Positions 50,477 through 58,403 of a stretch of 64,000 nt of DNA are shown here, in pieces. Source of the stretch: B75-G9 sp964564905 (GTDB taxonomy: Archaea; Hadarchaeota; Hadarchaeia; Hadarchaeales; Hadarchaeaceae); assembly GCA_964564905.1 (NCBI GenBank), contig CAZMCI010000001.1:1-64000 (forward strand). The letters are read 5' to 3'. Within the stretch, counting starts at the first letter, position 1. Each line of letters opens with the position of its first letter. The translations under genes were made by a program, and so were the position numbers. The notes below the pieces were generated by a model. That model ran no database searches, had not been told where the DNA came from, and saw nothing but the letters and a program-made list of their open reading frames with translations.

Positions 50477-52023
50477 AAAATTTTTCCACGAGAGCCGTCT
50501 TACCCATTTTGGCGGTCCTGCTCATCTCAAGTGCTCTGCTAATTCTTGGATGGAAGGAAGAGCCTCCGCTTGAAATCACTGCTACAGAGAGCCATCATGC
50601 GATCCGGAATACCGGAGAAATGATAACAGGCACGGTTTTGGGCATGTTGAACGAGGATGAACTTGAACTTACAGACGGGGACATCGAGCTCCTCAATTCT
50701 GCGGTGGACCTGCTCACACGTTCCAAGGCCGCATTCTATGCCGGGAATTACCCCACAGCCAAGGAGTTGGCTGATAACTCAAGACAGTTGATGGAACAGT
50801 TGAAACAATCGTTGAAGATATCGGAGACGAGTATGGATGACCTTTACGTAGCTCCCCCCAACGGCGGAATTACAAAGTACAAGGGCGTGTGGACCCATTC
50901 CATCGAGGCAATGCGGGATATGTTGATGAACGTGGAGAACCTGAAGCGGATGGGTGTGAATTTTATCACCGTGACCCTGGATGTCGAGATGGATGAGAAT
51001 GGGAACATGCATGTCGTTGGAGGTAACGATGCTCTGTTTTACATAATGGCATACCATCGGTGTGGGTTCAGGGTTCTTCTCATGCTGGATCCGTGCCATC
51101 CGACGTTTGTGAATGGGTTTGAGTGGGAGCTGGGAGACAACAGCGCCTTGGTGAGAAGGGGCCCTGAGATCTTGGAAAATCTCACACCGCTGGTGATGGA
51201 ATGGGCCGAGATCGCGGAGAAGTATGGAGTAGAGATGTACTCTCCCGTGAACGAGACACAGACCTTCGTCCGTAGCTCGGAAGAGGCGTCGCAGTGGGCA
51301 CAGAAGATATTGCCGGGGCTCCGGGAGAGGTATGGGGGGAAGCTGGTTCTCAGGAGCCATGGCGGAGCTGAGTTCAATTCATTTGAGCCGAATGCCAGTG
51401 GGTATGACCTAGTCGCCCTGAGCGGATGTTCTACTTGGCAGCCACTCGAATCTTGGCGGGCGCATCTGAGGGAACAGTTGGACAACTTGGTCTCCATGGT
51501 TGAAAGGGATGGATGCGATAACGGAATCCTCCTTGATTTCGGCTCCACATATCTTGGCGGATCTTGGTGCGAGCCATCAGCGGTACAGCCACTGACCGAG
51601 GAGGTTCAAGCTCAGGCGTTGCAGATGCTGTTCGAGGATGGGTGGGAGAGGACCAAAGGCTTTTTCCTGCCGGTGGGGCAGGGATGGAGCTTCATTGGGC
51701 ACCCGGCGGAAAATGTGGTTGGGGAGTGGTACGGGGAAAGCGGAACGCTCCCTATAAAACCCGTGGACAAGATATGGAACAACCCGCATCTCCTCAAACT
51801 TGTTGAAAAGGTCCTCTCTCCGGAAAAGAGACCGTTTTACCACTGGACGTACTCAAATGGGGTGCATGTGGATAACCAAAACCCCGGACCGAACGGTTGT
51901 ACGAGTGCGGAAGAATGCGACGAATATGCGCTGGCCCACGAGAAGGAGTGCGATGAATGGTTGATGGAAAGGGGTATCGAGGGTTATGGGAGCAACTTTT
52001 TTGTAGAGTGTTACACAGAATGA
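50473..52023 (+). CDS. secreted/anchored TIM-barrel protein, glycoside-hydrolase-like
   Basis: 516 residues. An N-terminal signal anchor (AVLPILAVLLISSALLIL) is followed by a ~90-residue helical region and then a likely (beta/alpha)8 barrel: LKRMGVNFITVTLDVEMDENG, CGFRVLLMLDPCHP, MEWAEIAEKYGVEMYSPVNE (NE, a common catalytic acid position in clan A glycosidases), GGKLVLRSHGG, DLVALSGCSTW and NGILLDFGSTYLGG. Several Cys near the C-terminus could form disulfides. The exact family is not recognised. It overlaps cmk by 4 nt and sits inside the ribosomal superoperon, so it is probably transcribed with it. Confidence 0.72.
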   Translation: MKNFSTRAVLPILAVLLISSALLILGWKEEPPLEITATESHHAIRNTGEMITGTVLGMLNEDELELTDGDIELLNSAVDLLTRSKAAFYAGNYPTAKELADNSRQLMEQLKQSLKISETSMDDLYVAPPNGGITKYKGVWTHSIEAMRDMLMNVENLKRMGVNFITVTLDVEMDENGNMHVVGGNDALFYIMAYHRCGFRVLLMLDPCHPTFVNGFEWELGDNSALVRRGPEILENLTPLVMEWAEIAEKYGVEMYSPVNETQTFVRSSEEASQWAQKILPGLRERYGGKLVLRSHGGAEFNSFEPNASGYDLVALSGCSTWQPLESWRAHLREQLDNLVSMVERDGCDNGILLDFGSTYLGGSWCEPSAVQPLTEEVQAQALQMLFEDGWERTKGFFLPVGQGWSFIGHPAENVVGEWYGESGTLPIKPVDKIWNNPHLLKLVEKVLSPEKRPFYHWTYSNGVHVDNQNPGPNGCTSAEECDEYALAHEKECDEWLMERGIEGYGSNFFVECYTE

Positions 52024-52049
52024 AGGACAAGACTTGGTGAGGTGTGGAA

Positions 52050-52277
52050 ATGGTCGTGGATGTTGGACGGGTGTGCGTGAAGACAGTGGGGCATGAGGCA
52101 GGCAAACGATGCGTGGTTGTCGAGGTTTTGGACGGCACCTTCGTGGTGGTGACCGGTCCGAAGGTAAAGCGAAGGCGCTGCAACATTGCCCACCTCGAGC
52201 CTACTGACAAAAAACTGGAGATCAGGGAGGGGGCCTCGGACGAAGAGGTAAAGCGGGCTCTCGAGGCTTTGGGTTAA
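52050..52277 (+). CDS. rpl14e: 50S ribosomal protein L14e
   Basis: 75 residues from ATG 52050 (GTG 52044 possible). VVDVGRVCVKTVGHEAGKRCV, VVVTGPKVKRRRCNIAHLEP identify archaeal L14e with its KOW-like fold. Confidence 0.95.
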   Translation: MVVDVGRVCVKTVGHEAGKRCVVVEVLDGTFVVVTGPKVKRRRCNIAHLEPTDKKLEIREGASDEEVKRALEALG

Positions 52278-52281
52278 GCTG

Positions 52282-53274
52282 GTGTCTGGATTGGGCAAAC
52301 TACCTTCGGATGTAAAACGGGAAGTCCTCGTCCGGGCGCACGATGTGACGGATCCAGAGCACGGATATAAACCCTCAGAACGCCCCGTTCGAGAACATCT
52401 CCGACTGGGCATTGTCAATCTCGACAAGCCTCCCGGCCCCACCTCCCACGAAATAGTGGCCTGGATAAAACAAGTGCTCGGCCTGCGTAGAGCAGGCCAC
52501 GGAGGCACGCTTGATCCCAAGGTGAGCGGAGTGCTTCCCATCGCACTCGAGGACGCGACGAAAATAGTTCAGGTTCTTCTGCCGGCGGGAAAGGAGTACG
52601 TATGCGTGATGCACCTCCATGGCGATGTTTCCAATTCTCGTCTGGAGAAAGTCCTCAAAGAGTTTGAGGGTGAGATATTTCAGCGTCCGCCCCTCCGCGC
52701 GGCCGTCAAACGGCAACTGCGCACGCGGCATGTTTATTACATCGAACTTCTCGAGCGGGAAGGTCGCGATGTGCTCATGCGAGTCGGGTGCGAGGCGGGA
52801 ACCTACCTCAGGAAAATATGTTTTGACATCGGGGAAGCGCTGGGATGCGGTGCCCACATGCGTGAGCTCCGGAGGACCAGGACAGGTCCATTTCGAGAGG
52901 AATCGGCGGTGAGATTTCACGATCTGGCTGACGCTTACGCATTTTGGCGTGAGGAGGGCGATGAGAAAAGGTTGCGTGAGGTGGTGCTGCCCGTGGAGGC
53001 CGCCGTGGAGCACCTGCCGAAACTCATCGTCAGGGATGGGGCCGTGGATGCCCTCTGCCACGGAGCTAGGTTAGCGGCCCCCGGAGTGCTTGTGCTTGAC
53101 ACGGGGATCTCAGTTGGAGACCTCATCGCAATTTTTACCCTGAAGGGAGAGCTGGTCGGGTTGGCAAGGGCGACGATGGACTCAAGACAGATCTACGAGG
53201 CAGAGCACGGAATCGTCGCCAAACCTGAGCGGGTGGTGATGTCCCCCGGGGTCTACCCGAGAAAGTGGAAATAG
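52282..53274 (+). CDS. cbf5: tRNA/rRNA pseudouridine synthase Cbf5
   Basis: 330 residues from GTG 52282. Catalytic Asp lies in GHGGTLDPKVSGVLPIAL; further blocks are LDKPPGPTSHEIVAWIK and RVGCEAGTYLRKICFDIGEALG. The C-terminal PUA domain ends VVMSPGVYPRKWK. It is the catalytic subunit of H/ACA RNPs. In some Crenarchaeota this gene carries a BHB intron; here it is uninterrupted. Confidence 0.96.
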   Translation: MSGLGKLPSDVKREVLVRAHDVTDPEHGYKPSERPVREHLRLGIVNLDKPPGPTSHEIVAWIKQVLGLRRAGHGGTLDPKVSGVLPIALEDATKIVQVLLPAGKEYVCVMHLHGDVSNSRLEKVLKEFEGEIFQRPPLRAAVKRQLRTRHVYYIELLEREGRDVLMRVGCEAGTYLRKICFDIGEALGCGAHMRELRRTRTGPFREESAVRFHDLADAYAFWREEGDEKRLREVVLPVEAAVEHLPKLIVRDGAVDALCHGARLAAPGVLVLDTGISVGDLIAIFTLKGELVGLARATMDSRQIYEAEHGIVAKPERVVMSPGVYPRKWK

Positions 53275-53322
53275 TTTTCAAGATCTAAGTGGATATAGGG
53301 GCTGTGACTCAGTTAATTCGGT

Positions 53323-53423
53323 GCCGGGGTGCCTGAATCTGGTTAAAGGGCACGCCTGGAGTCGCTGACCGAAAGCGTGTGGCCCTCTGGGCCTTCAGGG
53401 TTCAAATCCCTGCCCCGGCGCCA
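53323..53423 (+). tRNA. tRNA-Ser(GGA) with a 12-nt intron
   Basis: Acceptor GCCGGGG/CCCCGGC, D arm CCU/AGG, anticodon stem CACGC/GCGUG, long variable arm UGGCCCUCUGGGCCUU, T arm CAGGG/CCCUG, discriminator G and encoded CCA (53421-53423). The anticodon loop is 19 nt long; removing 12 nt after G37 leaves CUGGAGA, parallel to CUUGAGA in tRNA-Ser(UGA), with anticodon GGA. Confidence 0.92.
53362..53373 (+). other. tRNA-Ser(GGA) intron, position 37/38
   Basis: Twelve nucleotides (TCGCTGACCGAA) between G37 and A38. CCG can pair with the UGG of the anticodon loop, a shortened central helix, flanked by AG|U and AA|A, so it is a relaxed bulge-helix-bulge. It shows the splicing endonuclease and RtcB are needed in this organism. 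Confidence 0.8.
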
Positions 53424-53480
53424 CAGGACCACCGATGAAAAACTATTAAACGTCAGGCAGGAAGCAACTTCTGTGGTCAC

Positions 53481-54917
53481 ATGCAACAAAAAGGTGTTAC
53501 CACAGTTGCAGTTGGGATTGTTGTGGTCGCGATTATCCTTGGGGTGGTGGTTGCTTGGTCCTTGATGGAGAGACCCACAGAAGAAGGGGGGGAGGTGAGT
53601 GAGATAGATTTCGGGGGTGTCACTTCGGCCATCGCGGTCGGACATGATAAGATAGATATCGAATGGACGCCGCTCACACCTGCAGAAAACTACTTTTATC
53701 GGGTTTACATCTCCACGACCTCCGGCGCCCAGAATTTCGATACTCCCGCGTTTTCAACCGCATTCGGGGCCTCATCCTGTCGGCTTACCGGTCTGGAGGC
53801 GGGAACTACCTATTACATCGTGGTTAGGGCTTTTCTCGCTTCCGGAGATTCGGTGGATACGAACACCGTCGAGGCACACACGACCACAGAAACAAATGAG
53901 GGGTGGGAGGTGGAGCATGTGGATGACTCCGTGGACGATGTGGGTCTTTACACCTGCCTGAAAGTGGACAGCAGTGATAACTGGAACATTTTTTACACGA
54001 ACGCCACCGACAACCAGATCTGGATGGTCGGACCAGAGGCCGCTCCTCCGTATTTCATGCCTAGACCATTCTCCAAGTCAGGCTTGACCTATCGGCCGTT
54101 TGTCGACATTGCAGATGATGATCACTTTGAGCTCGTCTATTACAGCATCTCGGACAATGCTCTCTATTTCGCCGAGCAGACGATCAAGGACATCGGGGTG
54201 AGCGGGACCTACTGCGACACCCAGATCACGAGCGGCGAGGCGGGCCGTCACGCCTCCATGAAAATAGACTCCTCCGGGAACCGGCTGGTGGCCTTCTACG
54301 ATTCCGAGAGCGGCGATCTGAAATACGTGGAGATCTCCAGCGACGGGACGGTAGGAACCGTGAGCACCGTGGACTCGGACGGGAATGTCGGGCAGTACTG
54401 CTCGCTCGCGATCGACCCCTCTACGGACCTTCCGCGGGTGAGCTATTACGACGCCACCAATCAGGACCTAAAATATGCCGTGAAAATGGCTGACGGTAGC
54501 TGGACGGTCCAAACTATAGACTCCAACGGCGATGTGGGACGTTATTCATCTTTGGCAATCGATTCATCCGGCGCGGCCTACGTGGCATATCACGATGCAT
54601 CCGCCAAAAGCTTGAAACTAGCCACAAAAGATGGCGCCGCTTGGACGATAGAGAATATCGACAATGAGGGCAACGTCGGGGAGTATTGCTCACTGGCTCT
54701 GGATCCTCAGGGAAACCTTGGGATAAGCTATTACGATGCCACCAACGGAGATTTGAAATATGCCAAGGGGAAGTCCGGGCTTTGGAGTATTCAAACCGTG
54801 GTGGCAAACGATGACGTCGGCAGATATTCTTCACTGGGCTTTACCTCAAATGAGAGAGCAGTTATCAGTTATTACGATGCTTCTAGGGGGGACCTGTGGG
54901 TCGCAAGGGAAATTTAG
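53481..54917 (+). CDS. exported protein with FN3-like domain and SYYDA beta-propeller-like repeats
   Basis: 478 residues. The N-terminus QQKGVTTVAVGIVVVAIILGVVV resembles a class III (pilin-like) signal: charged residues, KG, then a hydrophobic helix. An FN3-like domain (about 45-135, GLEAGTTYYIVVRAF) is followed by at least five ~45-residue repeats: D-G-N-VGxYxSLAID...VSYYDATNxDLKYA. The count and spacing suggest a beta-propeller. It is probably a cell-surface protein of unknown role. It stands alone between tRNA-Ser(GGA) and rps13. Confidence 0.75.
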   Translation: MQQKGVTTVAVGIVVVAIILGVVVAWSLMERPTEEGGEVSEIDFGGVTSAIAVGHDKIDIEWTPLTPAENYFYRVYISTTSGAQNFDTPAFSTAFGASSCRLTGLEAGTTYYIVVRAFLASGDSVDTNTVEAHTTTETNEGWEVEHVDDSVDDVGLYTCLKVDSSDNWNIFYTNATDNQIWMVGPEAAPPYFMPRPFSKSGLTYRPFVDIADDDHFELVYYSISDNALYFAEQTIKDIGVSGTYCDTQITSGEAGRHASMKIDSSGNRLVAFYDSESGDLKYVEISSDGTVGTVSTVDSDGNVGQYCSLAIDPSTDLPRVSYYDATNQDLKYAVKMADGSWTVQTIDSNGDVGRYSSLAIDSSGAAYVAYHDASAKSLKLATKDGAAWTIENIDNEGNVGEYCSLALDPQGNLGISYYDATNGDLKYAKGKSGLWSIQTVVANDDVGRYSSLGFTSNERAVISYYDASRGDLWVAREI

Positions 54918-55026
54918 GAGTCCAGAGGTCGGTCGAGCTACATCATAAGGTCTGGGGAGTCGGTTATCTGACCATCGCAATCGCCTTAAATCAGCCGAAC
55001 CAATGTAGAAAAGGCTCGGGATCAGG

Positions 55027-55530
55027 ATGAGTGAAGAATTCAAGCATATAGTGAGAATAGCAGGGAAGGACCTATCGGGCGAGAAGAGGGTTCAGCTAGC
55101 GCTCTCTGACCTGAAGGGTGTAAATGTAAATTATGCTAGGGCTGTGGCATATGCTGCAAACGTTGACCCGTTCACGAAGCTGGGAGAGCTCACAGAAGAG
55201 CAGATTCAGCTGGTCGAGAAAATTTTGAAAAATCCCGCTGAGCATGGGATCCCTACCTGGATGCTCAACCGCAGGAAAGATTTTGAGACGGGGAGAGATC
55301 TTCACCTAGTCGGAACGGATGTGGATATCGCCGTGCGTTCTGACATCGGCAGGGAACGACGAATCCGGAGTCGCAGGGGGATCAGGCACGAGCTTGGACT
55401 GCCGGTGCGCGGACAGCGTACCCGTACTACCGGAAGAAAGGGCCTCGTGGTTGGTGTGAAGCGCAAGGAGGTCCGGATTCGAGAGGAGGCAGCCAAGGCA
55501 TCCAAGGAAAAAAAGGGGAAGAATGAATGA
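55027..55530 (+). CDS. rps13: 30S ribosomal protein S13
   Basis: 167 residues. FKHIVRIAGKDLSGEKRVQLAL, GVNVNYARAVAYAANVDP, and the C-terminal RGIRHELGLPVRGQRTRTTG are archaeal S13 (S18e) blocks. First gene of the S13-S4-S11-RpoD group, preceded by a possible promoter in the 110-nt spacer. Confidence 0.96.
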   Translation: MSEEFKHIVRIAGKDLSGEKRVQLALSDLKGVNVNYARAVAYAANVDPFTKLGELTEEQIQLVEKILKNPAEHGIPTWMLNRRKDFETGRDLHLVGTDVDIAVRSDIGRERRIRSRRGIRHELGLPVRGQRTRTTGRKGLVVGVKRKEVRIREEAAKASKEKKGKNE

Positions 55531-56105
55531 AACGTCAACGTAAAAAGTTTCTCCGACCTTCCCATCCGTGGGAAAAAGAACGGATGGATGCCGAAGACAG
55601 GATGCTACGCCAGTTTGGACTTTCGCGAAAAAAGGAGATCTGGCGGACGCAGACCCTCCTCAGAAATTTTAGACGACAAGCGAGAAAGTTGCTCGCCGCC
55701 TCTGGACCACAGGCCGAGCGCGAGACCAAGCAGCTTCTTGAGCGGCTCCGGAAGCTTGGGCTCGTCGGCACAGAGGCAACTTTGGACGATGTTCTCGGGC
55801 TGACCGTTGAGAAACTTCTCGAGAGGCGCCTGCAGACGTTGGTGTGGCGAAAAGGTCTTGCTAGGACTCCAAGACATGCCCGTCAGCTTGTGGTCCACGG
55901 ACACGTGACGATAGGTGGCAGAAAGGTGAACGTACCCAGTTATCTGGTCCCGGTAGACGAAGAATCCTCGATCGAGTGCATCGGGGGTACAAGTCCTCCA
56001 GAGGTTCCTCCCGCTCAGGAGCCAGGGCGCGTTTTGGAAGGGACAGGGGAGAGTGCGGGAGAAAGCGCTCAGACAGTTGAGAACAGATCGGAGGGAGAGG
56101 CATGA
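55527..56105 (+). CDS. rps4: 30S ribosomal protein S4
   Basis: 192 residues. RKKFLRPSHPWEKERMDAED, LLERLRKLGLVGTEATLDDVL, and the S4 domain LARTPRHARQLVVHGHVTIGG with PSYLVPVDEESSIE. The C-terminal extension is acidic and low in complexity. It overlaps rps13 and rps11. Confidence 0.95.
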   Translation: MKRQRKKFLRPSHPWEKERMDAEDRMLRQFGLSRKKEIWRTQTLLRNFRRQARKLLAASGPQAERETKQLLERLRKLGLVGTEATLDDVLGLTVEKLLERRLQTLVWRKGLARTPRHARQLVVHGHVTIGGRKVNVPSYLVPVDEESSIECIGGTSPPEVPPAQEPGRVLEGTGESAGESAQTVENRSEGEA

Positions 56106-56491
56106 GCGACGGAAAGTGGGGTGTGGCGCACATTTATTCCTCGTTCAACAACACCATCATCCACATAACTGATCTCACGGGGGCGGAGACGATAGCTCGA
56201 TGCTCCGGTGGAATGATAGTGAAGGCAGATCGTGAGGAATCCTCTCCATATGCGGCCATGCAGGCGGCCATGCGTGCCGCAGAGGAGGCCATGGATAAAG
56301 GGATTGGCGGTATCCACATAAAAGTTCGAGCTCCGGGCGGAAGTGGGTCCAAAAGTCCAGGTCCTGGAGCGCAGGCAGCGATTCGGGCCTTGGCCCGCGC
56401 AGGGTTAAAAATAGGAAGAATTGAAGATGTCACTCCTATTCCACACGATGGAACGAGGAAACCTGGGGGAAGGCGCGGAAGAAGGGTATGA
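56102..56491 (+). CDS. rps11: 30S ribosomal protein S11
   Basis: 129 residues. WGVAHIYSSFNNTIIHITDL, SPYAAMQAAMRAAEEAMD, and VTPIPHDGTRKPGGRRGRRV, the conserved tail in the platform of the 30S subunit. Confidence 0.97.
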   Translation: MSDGKWGVAHIYSSFNNTIIHITDLTGAETIARCSGGMIVKADREESSPYAAMQAAMRAAEEAMDKGIGGIHIKVRAPGGSGSKSPGPGAQAAIRALARAGLKIGRIEDVTPIPHDGTRKPGGRRGRRV

Positions 56492-56625
56492 AGTGCTTCC
56501 GACTCTCATAGGAGGACTTGTTAAAACACAGATGGAGACGAAGTTAAACGGTCTCAGTGGAGGCTTGCGAAAAAGTTAAAACGATTGGGTTCAATCTTAT
56601 CTGGCAGAATGGTTTTGGGGATTCG

Positions 56626-57411
56626 ATGCAGCTCGAAATTCGAAAAGTGGACGGGCACGAGATGGAGTTCGTACTCTCAGGTTCCAATCCTGCTTTTGCT
56701 AATTCCATCAGACGTGTAGCCATGTGGGAGGTTCCGGTCATGGCGGTGGACGAGGTTGAGTTCAAATCCAATGATTCTGCCATGTACGATGAGATCATAG
56801 CGCACCGGCTGGCCCTCGTTCCGCTACGTACTCCCACCAAGGGATACAACCTCCCAGAGGAATGCAGCTGTCGCGTGGGGCGATGTCCTAAATGTTCGGT
56901 GGAGCTCACCCTCAAGAAAGAGGGCCCGGCGATGGTCACCACCGGCGATCTAAACTCCTCCGACGATGAAGTGAGACCCGTTAGCGATTCGATCCCAATA
57001 GTTAGGTTGGAGAGAGGGCAGAAGCTGGAGTTAACCGCGATTGCACGTTTGGGAATAGGTAAGAATCACGCGAAGTGGCAACCCGGGCTTGTGACATATA
57101 AGTACATGCCTAGGATCGAGTTTGATGAAAATTGTAACGCTTGTGGAGAATGCGTTAAGGCCTGTCCCAAAGGCATCCTTGAGGTGGCAGAGGGAAAAAT
57201 TTTGGTCAGGGACCTCACGCTCTGTAGCCTGTGCAAGGCATGCGTCGAAGCGTGTCCGAACGATGCGGTAAAGGTAAGCGGAGATCCCACCAGTTTCGTC
57301 TTCCGCGTCGAATCCTCCGGCGCATTCCCCCCCGATCAGCTCATCCTACAGACGATGAGGGTGCTCGAAAAAAAATTCGAAGAGTTCTCAAAGCTCGCAG
57401 GCAGGCTTTGA
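56626..57411 (+). CDS. rpoD: DNA-directed RNA polymerase subunit D with two ferredoxin-like clusters
   Basis: 261 residues from ATG 56626 (preceded by GGGG; the frame is open to 56557). Rpb3-like dimerisation domain: FANSIRRVAMWEVPVMAVDEVE, IAHRLALVPLRTP, CSCRVGRCPKCSVEL. An inserted ferredoxin-like domain has two complete 4Fe-4S motifs, CNACGECVKACPKG and CSLCKACVEACP. The C-terminal FRVESSGAFPPDQLI pairs with RpoL. It initiates polymerase assembly. Confidence 0.95.
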   Translation: MQLEIRKVDGHEMEFVLSGSNPAFANSIRRVAMWEVPVMAVDEVEFKSNDSAMYDEIIAHRLALVPLRTPTKGYNLPEECSCRVGRCPKCSVELTLKKEGPAMVTTGDLNSSDDEVRPVSDSIPIVRLERGQKLELTAIARLGIGKNHAKWQPGLVTYKYMPRIEFDENCNACGECVKACPKGILEVAEGKILVRDLTLCSLCKACVEACPNDAVKVSGDPTSFVFRVESSGAFPPDQLILQTMRVLEKKFEEFSKLAGRL

Positions 57412-57490
57412 TTTGTACCTTTTCTTGATACTCGGGTTTTTCTTCACAGGAACTGGATGTAGCTCACCCAAAAAGCTGGCGTCACGGTCT

Positions 57491-58186
57491 TCATCTTACC
57501 ATGTCGTCGAGTATCAGGTCTTCCCTTCTCGCCCCGATCTTCCTCAGGATGCTTATTGCCCAGTCGATTTTCCCCACGTCCGCAGGGGAGTGGGCGTCCG
57601 AACCCACGCTTAGCTTCACCCCCTCCCGGAGGCACAAGGCCAGAAACTCCTCATCCGGCGCGCGGTATTTCACGTTCACCTCTACAGCCATGCCGCGGCG
57701 GGCGAGCAGTTTCACAAAGTTCTCTATCTCCTGTCGAGGGAGATATGGAAGTAGGTTCTGATGATAGTGAAATGGATGGCCCAGCACGTCGAACTTTCTG
57801 TTGGTCACCGCTTTTTTCATTCTTTCTAGGTACTCCCTCGCTGCTTCCCTGGGATCGACAAGCTCTCCGAGCGTGTGGATGCTAATTATGCGCAGATCCA
57901 GCATTTTCTCGAGTTCTGGTTCTAAATCAACTCTGCCCTCTTGGTCCACCACGTTTACTTCCATACCTTTCAGCACGGGTATTGCAGCTTGTTCGCGCGC
58001 CATCTCGATGTCTCTTAGCATGTGTTTCACTTTTCCGCGCAGGACTCCCACGTGTAGCTCCGGTCCGTGGTCGGTTATGGCTACAGCCTCCAGCCCGCGG
58101 GCCTCCGCTGCCTCCACCATCTCAAGCGGCCCGCTTCTCCCGTCAGAATAGTATGTGTGGGTGTGAAAGTCGAATTTTGGTATCAT
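57491..58186 (-). CDS. PHP-domain phosphoesterase
   Basis: 231 residues. Metal-binding motifs: KFDFHTHTYYSDGRSGP (HxH and His), AVAITDHGPELHVG, GMEVNVVD, IISIHTLGEL, VLGHPFHYHQN, and SVGSDAHSPADVGK. This matches PHP histidinol-phosphatase-like or polymerase X-type PHP enzymes acting as small phosphoesterases; the substrate is unknown. Convergent with rpoD. Confidence 0.9.
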   Translation of the reverse strand: MIPKFDFHTHTYYSDGRSGPLEMVEAAEARGLEAVAITDHGPELHVGVLRGKVKHMLRDIEMAREQAAIPVLKGMEVNVVDQEGRVDLEPELEKMLDLRIISIHTLGELVDPREAAREYLERMKKAVTNRKFDVLGHPFHYHQNLLPYLPRQEIENFVKLLARRGMAVEVNVKYRAPDEEFLALCLREGVKLSVGSDAHSPADVGKIDWAISILRKIGARREDLILDDMVR

Positions 58187-58284
58187 TCAACCAATTAATG
58201 AAACTATCCAAAATTGAAAAAGCTAACTGATGAGCGATCTCCATCCTTCTCCATTTTCCACATAGGGTTCGATTCTTGTCAAAA

Positions 58285-58393
58285 GTTAATGTTGTTAGAA
58301 ATTGTTAAGATTTTGGTTAGATTTTGTTAGAAATAGTTAGCTTTATAAGACAAGGACTGTCAAATGTGGTTAGAAATGGTTAAAAATTGTTAG
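58285..58393 (+). promoter_or_regulatory. array of phased GTTA half-sites around a TATA-like box
   Basis: GTTA(G/A) occurs at 58285, 58294, 58304, 58316, 58326, 58336, 58369, 58379 and 58389, mostly 10 bp apart, with GTTAGAAAT recurring at 58294, 58326 and 58369. The larger gap contains CTTTATAAGA (58341-58350), a TATA-like element. A regulator binding one face of the helix upstream of the HTH-HNH gene is the simplest reading; a plasmid-like iteron set is the alternative. Confidence 0.65.
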
Positions 58394-58403
58394 GAAAGGT
58401 GAG

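Noticed and set aside
35334..57411. Long antisense ORFs throughout the ribosomal operon, for example 38156-38710, 43249-44112 and 45199-45870 on the minus strand
   Set aside because: They mirror conserved ribosomal genes on the plus strand and their translations resemble nothing real.
58226..58260. C/D-box guide RNA starting at CTGATGAG
   Set aside because: The C box has the wrong first base and no D box follows at a suitable distance.
58285..58393. CRISPR array
   Set aside because: Repeats are 4-9 bp at ~10-bp spacing with no unique spacers.
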